Below are positions 37,625 to 48,712 of a stretch of DNA of 64,000 bases, one piece after another. The notes beneath the pieces are model-generated. The model had not been told where the DNA came from, made no database searches, and worked only from the letters and a program-made list of their open reading frames with translations. The DNA comes from Margaritifera margaritifera (Eukaryota; Mollusca; Bivalvia; Unionida; Margaritiferidae), in NCBI GenBank assembly GCA_029931535.1, contig JAQPZY010001436.1, positions 1,143,001 through 1,207,000 of the forward strand. Reading direction: 5' to 3'. Each line of letters begins with the position of its first letter. Position 1 is the first letter of the stretch. The position numbers were made by a program, and so were the translations under genes.

Positions 37625-38735
37625 TTCAGGGGCAATCGCTGTCTACCAGCGAAATACAGTGGCAGTCGAAGCGCGTTGCATGCAAAGATCTACAGATGCA
37701 TAGACAAAGCGCTGTCCGAAAGATATGTGCTTGATGACATAGATGACTTTGAGCGGCATGATTAACCTTTCAAGCTGCTCCAACCTCTGGTAGTTCCCAT
37801 ACAGATAGACTGCAGGGATGTCAATGTCAACTTCATTTGAAGTCGGTTGCCTAAACCTTGCCTTGGTTTCGACCATCATGGCGTAATATCTACGCCAAAT
37901 ACTAGTACCCACCGACATACATCGGCGATATGAAGAGATTAGAATCATTTCTATTTAGGTGTTGGTAATTATACATGTAAGTGTGTGCCTGGCCTACATG
38001 CCCTAACTGCTTGTGATAGTAAATACTCCATGCATCAAATCGGTAAACGCATGGTTTTGAACATTCTGCAGAAGGATGAAAGGAATCGGAAAGTGTGGCT
38101 TCATTCGGTGAAACATTTGGTATTGGAGATCAGGTCATAATTGTGGCAAGGAGATTCGACCTTAGAGTGTACACCTACAGACGGATGGAAAATGAACAAA
38201 TACACAAATACTTTGGTGAGTTTTGTTACATCATTGCCAGACCAACAGACAAGTCAGGAGCCTGTTTTCCACCAAAATATGATGCTTTTATGCATCATGT
38301 GCTTCGCTGTATCTAATAGGCATAAATAAGGTGATACAATCATATGTTACATGCAGATCTCCCAAGTCCTTTTAACTTTAGATGGAAGCATGTGGATGGT
38401 CAGATGAAGCCAGTGTATTTTGAAAGGTCTCTGCACTAAAGGAATTGTTTAATCTGACGCATATGTTCTTCACAGAAACAGAGTGTAACTCGAGGCAAAC
38501 TTTTGTCAATGCAAGTCGTCTGACTTCCGTGTATAGACAATAGCAACTTCGTTGCAGAATGGTCAAAAGATATTACTGACCCCGATGTTGACGATCTTGT
38601 GGCATTATGACCATTTTTGTTGTTCATATATCGTCTTTTTTGGCTTTAACTTAATTTGTATCATTCAATGAAACACTTAAAATAACAGAAACTTATGATG
38701 AAATCAAGTCAAGTATCTCGTAATTGCACGTATAA
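37620..38735 (+). pseudogene. Pseudogene of the same CXC-tailed family, copy 2
   Basis: It begins with 'VYQRNTVAVEA' and 'ERYVLDDIDDFERHD' (37640-37760). After a deletion it resumes with the 'LPKPCLG' equivalent of ETLPW near 37855. Then comes material absent from copy 1: 'VPGLHALTACDSKYSMHQIG' (about 37990-38050), 'FGETFGIGDQ...RFDLRVYTY' (38103-38180), 'CFPPKYDAFMHHVLRC' (38262-38310) and 'LHADLPSPFNFRWKHVDGQM' at 38350-38405. 'ALKELFNLTH' and the eroded Cys-rich tail follow, with 'DPDVDDLVAL' near 38580. LHALTACD and the LPSP..W..VDG block are the strongest family marks. Several frameshifts and stops are present. Complementary deletions show that both copies descend from one longer gene. 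Confidence 0.62.
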
Positions 38736-38785
38736 GGATGTAATAAAATCGTCTTTGTGCATATTCAGTCCAGTTCGTTAATTAT

Positions 38786-41020
38786 TTTTCAAGTGTAGGT
38801 TTTCAATAGAAGCATTTGTTTGCACTTAATAAGTGTTACGTGACTGGTCATTTTGGATGTCTTGCAAAGGGACAAACAACACAAACTTCATTCTGTTTAT
38901 TTAAAATTGGAAATGAATACAGCGTTTTGAAATATATGGTAACGTAATATAAATGGTTTATAAACATCTCCCTATTTTAAGCCAACATGCCGTTTTTAAT
39001 ATGTTGATCCTAATAGATTCTTTGGTACTCGTTAGCCTCTCTGATCGGTATCGGTAACTCGGGGAGTTGGGTCTATTTCGGCAGGCGCCGCAGACCTAAG
39101 TAGCTTTCACTTAAGATTCACAATAATTAAATCGATCACTTGCACCTTGAAGCAGTATGAAATAACAGGATACTTTTCTATTAAAAATTCTAAACAGTAC
39201 AAAAAATCGCCAGAAACCTTTCATTTGTACCTTATTGATTCTAATAAAAGATATTTATCAGTTCTAATTTATTTTGAAATCTTGTCAAAACGAGACAGTT
39301 GTGTATTCGATTGGGTATCCCAGTAGACCACTAATTTTAAAACGAAAATCCCAAAGGAATAGCTATGCGTTAGAAGAAAATGACGTTCGGTGAATGTATA
39401 AATCTGACGTCAAAATAAATACCTTAATTGGTGATGATTCTTTTTCAGGACTTCAGTTATCTTTCAGTAAATGTGGTTGGATGTAAAGAAGTAAATAAAT
39501 CTGAAAGGCGTTCCTCAAACATACGCAGATATCTATTAGGATTTGATTAAATATGAAACGCTTTCCTTGCCTTTTATCAGAAAGTCTGGTATCAAGTCGA
39601 GGACATAAAAGTTCATACACATTTTGTTTTCATCTGAAAGTGACAGTATTAAACGTTTGTTTTGTTTACTATAGATGACATCATTCCAAATGTACCACGT
39701 ATTTTGTAATGGTAACGAAAATATTACCAGATAATACCAAAAGATATGACTAACGATTATAAAGTGATTTGCGCTGATTGATCGCCGAGTGTTTACAATA
39801 AGGCCATTTAACATTTTGTTTAGACGGACATTGAAGTGGTTTACGGATATACACTACTTTTAAATTGTTTAGAAAGTCATTTTGAAACCATTTTGAAACC
39901 AGTCTGAACTTCTGTGTGTGCTTCTATGCTGACATAATCCTAACAGCTAATATTGAAAACACCAAAGTCAGCTTGAAAAAATAAATTTAAATTCTTTCAT
40001 TCTTAATACCCATATATTTTGGGTGCTGAACATTTCATAATGGTAAGAAATGTTTTTTTTAATTTTGTTATTTATTATTATCTTGTGCTATTTTCATTGC
40101 AATGCAGAAATACTTCTCACATTTAAAATGGCATCAACTATACGCTGATTGTATTCTCCGTCTCAATTAATGAGATGGGTCACTTCTGAATGACCCAATG
40201 AGTTTTCGAGGTTTGGTTCCATTTAAGGCTGTTATTGTGTGAGAGATATCGGTTTTTACCCAGACTAAAATATCTTACTGTAGTACTCCGTGCCATTTTT
40301 AACAACGGTAGCCTTTTTTCTTCCCCTGGCATGCTTGAACGTTTTTCTTTTTTTTACGACATCGGTCATTTAGTCATTTGGAGTCAACTGTAAGCACTTA
40401 TAAATAACAACTGGAGGTATAGGCTTTTAAGATGTCTTCCTTGCTCAATTAATTTTTAGGCTTAAAAAGGTGCTGTTAATCATAAACTATTGACAATTTT
40501 CGATGATTATCTTTTTGTTCTATTGAATTTGGATAATGTTTCATTTTCCCAGGTAACAGTGCAATATCATAATGATTACTGAAAGTAATATTCTACGGTG
40601 GGCCGATGAATATTGATCATAGTTTTGTCTTTTAACTTGTCCAGGAAGGCAGTGGTCTACATTAAACTGACTTATAATTGCTGTAAACTAAAATTGATTT
40701 CAAACTGGGATAGATGCCGACGCTCTCAGATTTCGGAGCCATACTGAACATGGTGGTTGCATTTCGATCTGATCTCTATGAATAAAACATGAAAAACACA
40801 TACACAGACCACGTCCAATCATATCCCAAAGTTTAAGTTTCTGTCTGAAACGGCATAAAAGCTGTAGTGTGACGTAACATATTCACTCACTCAAGTCCGA
40901 ATAGAAGCTGTAGTGTGACGTTACATATTCACTCACTCAAGTCCGAATAGATTGAATAACATCGTCGCTACCATTTTGGGGGGAAAGGCGTGGGAATAAT
41001 AAGTATGTTTTAGTGTTAAA
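38786..41020. other. 2.2 kb insertion in the right duplicate, no gene recognised
   Basis: Absent from the left copy, where 33340 continues directly to about 33420. It contains no recognisable protein. The minus frame at 39536-39814 (92 codons) has no motif. No terminal repeats or target duplication could be seen by eye. A 46 bp tandem duplication lies near its right end. Confidence 0.5.
40861..40951. repeat. 46 bp tandem duplication
   Basis: Two nearly identical units (GCTGTAGTGTGACGTAACAT.../...GACGTTACAT...), differing at one or two bases. The low divergence indicates a recent event. Confidence 0.93.
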
Positions 41021-41519
41021 TTTGATGAACACGTTCATTCGTTTAAGGTACCAAGAAAAGCATATTGTATACAAAAACTAGCACTAGCAATAGAAAAACG
41101 AAGCATGGGTATGCTGTCTTATAGTACCGCAGCTGGAAAAAAACAAAGTATATAATCTAATTCTTTCTTTGCCTATATATTGCAATGTTTCCTTAAACAA
41201 ATGTCGACGTATTAACAAAGATGGCATGTAAAGGTCAAAGTTGACATTGAAGAGATATGAAATTATATCGCTACGCACAATTGTATACATCATTTGTTTT
41301 GTTGTGACTTAACTCGTGAAAAAAAGATCTGTTAATGGGTATTTCATCGGCGAGTCTGATCTGTGAATGCTTATTATTGCTACAAGACAATGTGGTAATA
41401 AAGCACCATTAGGTTCACGTCGTGCCAGAGCTCTCCCCTTAATCGGATGTACAGATATCTTTCCTACATGCCAAGGTAAAGTTCGAAAAATAGTTATAAG
41501 TTTATATGTGGGATTGTTC

Positions 41520-41520
<1 letters not shown>

Positions 41521-41567
<47 letters not shown>

Positions 41568-41578
41568 AAATAATAATA
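41521..41578. repeat. (TA)n with AAT tail
   Basis: About 45 bp TA followed by five AAT units. It lies in an insertion not present in the left duplicate. Confidence 0.95.
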
Positions 41579-41697
41579 ATAATACAAGACTAATTTATCT
41601 ATGATTATACACCATTGAAATTTATGCTCGGTAACGCTCTTATATCCGCCTTGCACTTAGTAAACATTTAAGTCTAGGGATACACTGCCGTCAGAAA

Positions 41698-41698
<1 letters not shown>

Positions 41699-41742
<44 letters not shown>

Positions 41743-41753
41743 TAATAATAAAT
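41699..41753. repeat. (AAT)n microsatellite
   Basis: About 18 AAT units with one AAC. Homologous in position to 33894-33972. Confidence 0.96.
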
Positions 41754-42489
41754 CTGCATATCCCTCAATCTGCAAGAAAGAACTGAGTAGCCTTCACAAG
41801 TTATATGTGCACATAAGATAATCTGAATTGTTCTGTATCAACATCTGAAATCTTTTGCATTATCTGCAATACATATTGCACTTTCTTTTAAAACAGAAAA
41901 TTATGTTAACCTTCTGGTACCTCATGCAGAGATAGAAAGCACTTTCGAGATATTGTTTGAATCAAATGTCTGTGGAAATTGTAGACAAATAGTATTTCTT
42001 TACACTTGCGTAAAATATTGGGGGCTACTTTATATCCCTTTTAACTCAGGTGGTAATTTGTCTCCCCCAAAATGCTACTGATTTTCTGAATATTTTTACT
42101 AAATATTCACATCTGATGGAAATGTGGTGAACGTCGGACGTGCGAAATCTTTAGCGATAATAGTCACATATATTCAAATTTTTAAAAAAATCCATTTTCG
42201 TCAGTGAGGATCTATTTTGCTAGGATCCATAATATTTCTCCAAATGTCCAGAGGTTATTCAGAAGCAAACTCATATTTTCCTGGTCAATCAGGAAATACA
42301 ATTACAATGTTTCTTTTGAGGAAACGAAACACTTGCATAAGCGACATGCTTAAGAGAGATAAAAGGTTATGCATCTGTTAACAATATTTGTGCAAAATGC
42401 ATTGCACTAGCGATAGATCTCAGGACTTGAGTAATATCTAGCTGTGTTTTGCTTGATTAAAGTTTCATGCAAAATGTTCCCTTTAGTAT

Positions 42490-42591
42490 GATTATAGATG
42501 AGAAAACATATAACTGTCAGTTTTGTTTGCTGGGTTTGAATTGTGATTACTGCTATAATTCATAAGTTTTGGAAGCACTAATATCCATTAT

Positions 42592-42670
<79 letters not shown>

Positions 42671-42790
42671 TGTCTAAAGACAAATGGATATTAGTGCTTC
42701 CAAAGCTTGTGAATTATGGCAGTAATCACAATCCAAAACCAACAGGCAAAATTGAGAGTTATATGTTTTCCCATGTAAACGTGCAAGGAA
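42490..42790. repeat. Imperfect palindrome with a (TA)n centre
   Basis: The left arm (about 42495-42590) and right arm (about 42668-42775) are inverted copies at about 90% identity. They share 'AAAACATATAACT', 'TTGTGATTACTGC', 'GCACTAATATCCAT' and flanks. The centre is 75 bp of TA (42593-42667). The left duplicate has one copy of this arm (about 34830-34900) and no TA tract. The 60-codon plus frame 42670-42852 is an artefact. Confidence 0.93.
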
Positions 42791-42950
42791 ACTTTCCAAA
42801 GAGAGTTTCATACAAGGTTAACTTTACATCATTTACATCTTTACATGCATGAGTGTTAAAATATGGGTTGATGGTACTTTTATTTATATTAGATATTTGG
42901 TACAGATATCTGATGGTAATCAAGTTTGTCTGGGCATGTATACGTCGATG

Positions 42951-42970
42951 TCCATATATATATATATATG
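42951..42970. repeat. Short (TA)n
   Basis: Homologous to the 120 bp compound tract at 35188-35308. Confidence 0.9.
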
Positions 42971-43562
42971 ACATATTACAATAAAGAATAAACATGAAAC
43001 TGAAAAAAAATACTAGTAAATGGACTTCATGACAAATCAATATTTGTACATATACTTTCTTTCCCTACGTATAAAATCACAGGACTGACACTCAGCGTAA
43101 TATAAATTTGATATACGAAGTAGAATTCTACCTACAACTAATTTTAGAACTGTGGTGATGTATTTATGACTCTAAATATGTTTACTTATGATGTTACGTC
43201 TGAAGCATTCGTAGAGACATTGAGATCTCCAACCAATATTGATATCAAGAAGGATGCAATACGAACAAGAAAGCAAAATTGAATAGTAATGAATACTAAA
43301 TTCAGATTAGGCCACAGAACGTTGACAATGCTCACCTACATATTGTCAAAAGGGTTGGTGAGGAGAAATCTGTAATATAATAAGACAATCAAGCTGGATT
43401 CCGAAAAAGGGTTGAACATAATTTCATCTCGTAGATCAAACCACTTGATGTAATGTTTAGTATTCAGTATTACACCAACTAAATATTTCAAATTATTCAA
43501 ATATATTTTATAAAAGGAACCAATTTCATTATGTCAGTTTCAAAGGTTTCTAAAACCCATGC

Positions 43563-43615
<53 letters not shown>
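43563..43615. repeat. (TA)n microsatellite
   Basis: About 52 bp TA, absent from the corresponding site near 35925. Confidence 0.96.
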
Positions 43616-43616
<1 letters not shown>

Positions 43617-44029
43617 TAATCAAGTAACAGACCAGCGAACGGTTTCGTTACATGTCTGATTACAATTGTAGATTACCGTAACACATGAGTTATTGATCCT
43701 TCCAAAGGATGTTTTAAAGCACATTTGGATTAACACGTAATAGTGCAAATGTATATGTAATTTTGAGGTCCGATCAACCATTCTTCGATGTACTGCATAT
43801 TCGTAATGTTCCAAATTTGCCACTATGAAAAACCAACAGTTGCCTTTAGTCTTGGCTAGAAGTATATCGACTTGGCATGAAAAAAATTACAAAAGCAGCC
43901 TATTTATAAATAATTACGCATCGATAAATATAACAAGATTTGTGCATTGAAAAGGAATTACTTTGTAGAAGTCCCCTGCTACTCGTGATACATTATTTTA
44001 ATGAGTATGTAGAATAGAAGTGTTCACTT

Positions 44030-44296
44030 AAACAGCATTGCTTTTAAGAACATTCGTGTTCGTTAGACAATCGTCAGCATTTGCTTTTAAGAACATTCGT
44101 GTTCGTTAGACAATCGTCAGCATGACTTTTAAGAACATTCGTGTTTGTTACACAATCGTCAGCATTTGCTTTCAAGAACATTCGTGTTCGTTACACAATC
44201 GTCAGCATTTGCTTTTAAGAACATTCGTGTTCGTTAGACAATCGTCAGCATTGCTTTTAATAACATTCATGTTCATTAGACAATCGTTAGCATTGC
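44030..44296. repeat. About 42 bp minisatellite, 6 copies
   Basis: Units contain AAGAACATTCGTGTTCGTTA, GACAATCGTCAGCATT and GCTTTTAAG. The core AAGAACATTCGTGTTCGTT recurs near 44047, 44089, 44129, 44174 and 44216, with an eroded copy at 44258. ACGAACACGAATG-like dyads make parts of the unit partly self-complementary. Not expanded in the left duplicate. Confidence 0.92.
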
Positions 44297-44610
44297 GTCA
44301 GACTTGTATTGCTCGTGGTACCTGGCTAAACGTTACGACAACACAATACTTCACCCGAAATTGGCGATGACTGTGTCAAGTAAGCTTTCAACAGCCAATG
44401 CAAATTTGAGCTTACTGCAGCTAAGCTCATGACAGAACACCCACATAAAACCCCAATGATCAAATTCAATTTTTCGATATCACAGACTCTTTTGGAAAAT
44501 AAGGAATCGACTCTATAAATAGTCGGAAACTCATTGCGTTGCACCAAAAACACCTAAATGAAATTAACAAAGATTTTACAGTGGTATATGTTACAGGAAC
44601 CTTTAAATCC

Positions 44611-44647
44611 TCTCTTTCTCTCTCTCTCTATCTCTCTCTCTCTCTCC
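44611..44647. repeat. (TC)n microsatellite
   Basis: About 36 bp TC with one TATC. It abuts the 3' end of the SINE and may be its tail. Confidence 0.93.
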
Positions 44648-44890
44648 ATACGAGTGTCACGCGTAAAATAATCATGTCTGCCTGTGCAACCGATAATTGG
44701 CTTGGCCTAGCTAAGTGCTTTATGGCATAGCAGATCTTTGAAGGTTATAATATTTTTGAGACAAGTAGAGTACAGTGCCTTGTCCCATGACACAGTATAA
44801 TAAGCAATCAGGGTTGAGTCGATGGTGGGAATCGAGCCCGCACCTTTCTGTTCACGAATCCAAAGATTTAACCACCAAACCATTGCGGCT
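44648..44890 (-). mobile_element. tRNA-derived SINE
   Basis: The minus strand from 44890 begins AGCCGCAATGGTTTGGTGGT, with an A-box-like TGGTTTGGTGG. About 40 nt later comes GGGCTCGATTCCC, a good match to the Pol III B box. The 72 nt head is tRNA-sized. The body contains CATGGGACAAGGCACTGTAC, a motif type common in invertebrate SINEs, and the element ends near a TC/GA simple repeat. It inserted into the right duplicate only. tRNA-related SINEs are typical of cephalopods, but the family cannot be named from sequence alone. Confidence 0.72.
44819..44890 (-). ncRNA. tRNA-like head of the SINE with Pol III A and B boxes
   Basis: The A box is near 44880-44870 and the B box (GGGCTCGATTCCC) near 44839-44827 on the minus strand. 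Cloverleaf pairing is too eroded for a functional tRNA. Confidence 0.6.
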
Positions 44891-45299
44891 AGTGAAACAT
44901 ATAAATAAAATAACAATGCAGATCAACTGCGAATGCTTTGGCACAATACCATCCTTGTTTAACTATTAAAGTGTGTCAAATTTCTAACTTTGCATTGGTT
45001 CTAATTTGAAAAACGACATTATAAGAGTCAAGAAATACATTTCTGAAGAAATAAATTCCATTTTAGGAAAAACGTGGAGAACGTGTGGTTGAAACAACGT
45101 AAATATTAAAGTATACACTTGCAGATTTCATGGTTAAATATTCTTGTCGTCCTGACACAACACGGTTTTATAAAAGTTGTCACATCAAAAAGTTTCATGG
45201 AACTCTCGTCGTATGTGTGATATTCATTCTCTGCATGTACTTAATAGCTGGGGTGATTTCAAAGGTATTTTCCATACTTAAAAGCAGATAGATGTCACT

Positions 45300-45890
45300 G
45301 CCGTGTAAGTTTTGGATATCCAAGCCTAAACATATTTATAACCAAAATAACTGTGTAATTGCTGTGTAATTTTAGGATATCTAATACTAAACATATTTAC
45401 AACCAATATAACTGTGTAATTGCTAAGTAATTTTAGGATATCTAATATTAAACATATTTGCAACCAACAAAACTGTAATTGTTGTGTAATTTTGGGATAT
45501 CTAATATTAAACATATCTGCAACCAAAATAACTGTAACTGCTGTGTAATTTTGGGATATCCAATCCTAAACATATTTACAACCAAAATAACTGTGTAATT
45601 GCTGTATAATTTTAGGATATCTAAACATATGTACAACCAAAATAACTGTAATTGCTGTGTAATTTTAGGATATCCAATATTAAACATATTTAGAACCAAA
45701 ATAACTGTGCAATTGTTGTCTAATTTTAGGATATCTAATAATAAACATATTTACAATCAAAATAACTGTGTAATTGCTGTGCAATTTTAGGATATCTAAT
45801 ACTAAACATATTTACATCCAAAATAAATATGCAATTGCTGTGTAATTTTAGGATATCTAATATTAAACATATTTACAATAAAAATAGCTT
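45300..45890. repeat. 60 bp minisatellite, about 10 copies
   Basis: GGATATC recurs at about 45313, 45375, 45435, 45495, 45555, 45615, 45668, 45729, 45790 and 45851. Units read TAATTGCTGTGTAATTTTA, GGATATCTAATA, TAAACATATTTACAACCAAA and ATAACTGTG. The left duplicate has a single partial copy at 36862-36885. The multiple Ile/Leu-rich frames across it are repeat artefacts. Confidence 0.95.
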
Positions 45891-46170
45891 TTTATTCTGG
45901 TCGAAACATGGCGGTGCTGCATCCTATTGTAGATAATAATTAAAAGACAGAAGTCAATACAAATGTAAGAGCAGAGACGACACCCATTAACGTATGTTGG
46001 TTTCGTGTCAAGTTATGTTGTAATATTGAAGATTCCCCAAATACATTGATAATGCCCTCGTCACATTGTAATTGTAGATACGGGCAGAATATGTGAGCTT
46101 CTAATGATTTGTTTTTTTTTGTTGTTTATTTTTTTTTTTTATTTGTTTTTTTTTCTATCTGTATCACAGA

Positions 46171-47180
46171 GTCTTATCCGTGGAAGTTTCAATGTATCTT
46201 TGATATCTGGATAATCAGAACACCGTCTGACCCAAGCGTGTATCAATCACACTCGAGTATGAGTAATCTGTACAGCATAAATACCGGCTTTGATAGAAAT
46301 ATACGAATGCATTAACAGATTGCATTGATATGTCCTATATCGTCAATCAAAATATCTAAGAAAATGCGTTTTTATGTTTACATTGGTTTTTGAGGAGTAT
46401 TTCTTCGGCTTCTGTTCATGTTGCAAGTTATCCAGAATCATTTTAAGGTGGAAATTGACCCATTGCTTAAAGTACATTTTACCCTTGTTGCAGTCAACAA
46501 AACCATGCAATTGTAGACACGTATATTTGGACGAGATAATCATTAATAGTGGGAAGATCTTCATGAAATTAATGAAGAATCGGATGGCATTGGCTTATTG
46601 AAATATATAACGTATATTTCTGTCTGCCTGTTGTTCTATCTTTCTTTCTTTCTTTCTTTCTTAGGAAACAGATTGTTCGTAATCTGCTGTCATTTGCAGG
46701 CTGAAAAAATAATACAAGTAAGAATTAACGTTTTCCTAATGGGAATCCCTCTACAGAATTAAAATACCAACTGTGTGTGTCATTAAAATATTTAATTCTT
46801 TGGTTTTAGTTAAGTCGTGAGCGATTACGGATAGCATTAAAGTATTTTGCTAATATATGTATTTCAATCCTCAAAATTAGAATATATATTATGTCTTTCA
46901 ACGAATAACGAGGATTCATCACAAAACAGGACTAAGTATGTCTGTCCAACGCCATCATGATCATTCTTAGGATTACATATGAGCTATATACTGGTCGTTT
47001 CTGTTGTTTTGTTTTCCTTTTATTTATTTATTTATTTGTTTATTTAAATATTGGATTCTGTTGTTGAATATTGTTTATTGTGAAACATATTTGCAAGATA
47101 AAGGTCCAGCTTCAATCAAAAGAATAGGATAGTTTTTGGAAACTTTGTTGTCTTCTCTAGTGTACGGAAACCTTTTTGTC
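46171..47180. other. No gene recognised
   Basis: Contains (TTTC)n at 46639-46662 and (TTTA)n at about 47018-47044. Frames at 46343-46601 on both strands are uncalled. Confidence 0.4.
46639..46662. repeat. (TTTC)n microsatellite
   Basis: Six TTTC units. Confidence 0.93.
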
Positions 47181-47292
47181 GTATTTAGAGGGTATTGTGA
47201 ATATCTATACAGATTTTAAGGGTGTACTCAGCAATGCCGTATTTAGAGGGTAATGTGAACATCTATACAGATTTTAAGGGTGTACTCAGCTC
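47181..47292. repeat. 58 bp tandem duplication
   Basis: GTATTTAGAGGGTA..GTGAA at 47181 recurs at 47239. The two units are nearly identical and each ends TTTTAAGGGTGTACTCAGC. Confidence 0.93.
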
Positions 47293-47395
47293 GTACAATA
47301 TAACTGATTTTTGAAAAAGGTTTGTACCTTCCTTCAAAACAGGAAGTTCTACAGTTTTATATCCCGGCGTGTTCCTTCAATCTATAACATTTGAG

Positions 47396-47421
47396 GGGGA
47401 TGGTTGAGGGGGGGGGGGGCA
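47396..47421 (+). other. Poly-G run
   Basis: A GGGGGATGG patch leads into a run of about 13 G. Candidate G-quadruplex. Confidence 0.6.
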
Positions 47422-48365
47422 GGAGGCGCTGAAATTACGCTTTTACTATAAGGATGATTACAATACTATTGCCTTAGAAGTATCAGGCAAAATAACAGCA
47501 ACACGTGCTTGTGGTAATTTCTTTTATTTGATCTTATACGATGTGCACTGAAGTTCTTGAAGAGCCTAAACTTTGCGATCGAAGACTGATAATTAAACAG
47601 ATTGACACGTTTTGAGTTTCTTTAACCATTCATGTCGCCCTTTGAGTCAGCGAATGATAGATTTTAAATGAAAAAAATACATCGGAACACATTGTAACAG
47701 TATATTCTAGAATTGTCCTCCAAATAATTGATATATTTACCCCTATTTATTTACTTATCTACCAATCTATCTATCTTTTTGCCTGCTTTCACATTGACCA
47801 TTTCTCCAGACACTTTCTAAAACCAGGATATTGTATTCATTTATATGAAAATAATATTTTTTTGCAGCTAATATGATGGGTAGAAGTAGTTCTTTTCTTA
47901 TACAAATAAGATCAAGAGTATTTTTCCAAATTATTTAGGAGCCGCGAAATGTTTACAAAAAAATCCCAGAAAGTTATATATTCGGTAGCATACATATGTG
48001 TAAGAAGATATTGTACTTTAGATGATCAATTAAAGTTTGAAAGTACAAGAGACATTGCAAGCTTAGATCATAAACCAAAATCTGTATTTAGTAATTAATT
48101 GATCCCATCATTAAAATTGTCCATCACATTGACTTTTTAATTACTTATTACAGACCTCGTTCATGTTGTTAGGAGATATCCATCCTTCTCATCCTTTTTT
48201 TACAATGTTGCAGACACTGCCTCAGTCAGTTTTCTCAATATCTGCGTGCATTATTACAAATTACAAACATTTTCCAGGCTATATTTGCATGCGATTAATG
48301 ATACTCATTGGCTCCGTTTACGTTAAATATTTTAAAGTTTTATCACGTATAGTCGTTTTTCAATT
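47422..48365. other. No gene recognised
   Basis: Plain sequence. The plus frame at 48163-48414 has no motif and runs into the minisatellite. Confidence 0.35.
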
Positions 48366-48712
48366 TGTTGCTCATAGTGAGCTAAAAAGAATGTCATGTT
48401 CCGGTGTAATTTAGCTCATAGTGTCCTAAACAGTATGTTATGGCTGTGTTTAATTTAGCTCACAGTGATCTAAAAATTGTGTCATAATTTTGTGTGTAAT
48501 TTAGCTCATAGTGAGCAAAAAAGTATGTCATGGTGTGTGTAATTTAGCTCATAGTGAGATAAAAGTATGTCATGGTCGTGTGTAATTTAGCTCATAGTGA
48601 CCTAAGAAGTGAGTTATGGTAGTGTTTAATTTAGCTCACAGTGACCTAAAAATTATGTCTTGGTCGTGTGTAATTTAGCTTATAGTGAGCTAAAAAGTAT
48701 GTCATGGTCGTA
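48366..48712. repeat. 44 bp minisatellite, 8 copies, with a hairpin in the unit
   Basis: Units carry TAATTTAGCTCATAGTGAGC, then TAAAAAGTATGTCATGGT and CGTGTG. The core AGCTCA-TAG-TGAGCT is a perfect six-base dyad in the first, fourth (partly) and last units and is eroded in the others (TGTCCT, TGATCT, TGACCT). Confidence 0.93.

Larger units (their letters stand above)
37625..46170. repeat. Tandem segmental duplication, right copy with insertions
   Basis: Collinear with 31800-37175 but about 3 kb longer. The extra length comes from insertions at 38786-41020, 41395-41695, the palindrome around 42490-42790, TA tracts, 44030-45035 (minisatellite plus SINE) and the expanded array at 45300-45885. 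Confidence 0.92.

Noticed and set aside
41309..41656. 115-codon minus frame
   Set aside because: It is built around a TA tract (Tyr-Ile repeat) inside an insertion of the duplicated segment, and the rest has no motif.
44819..44890. Functional tRNA gene
   Set aside because: A and B boxes are present but the cloverleaf pairing is eroded and the tail continues as a SINE body.
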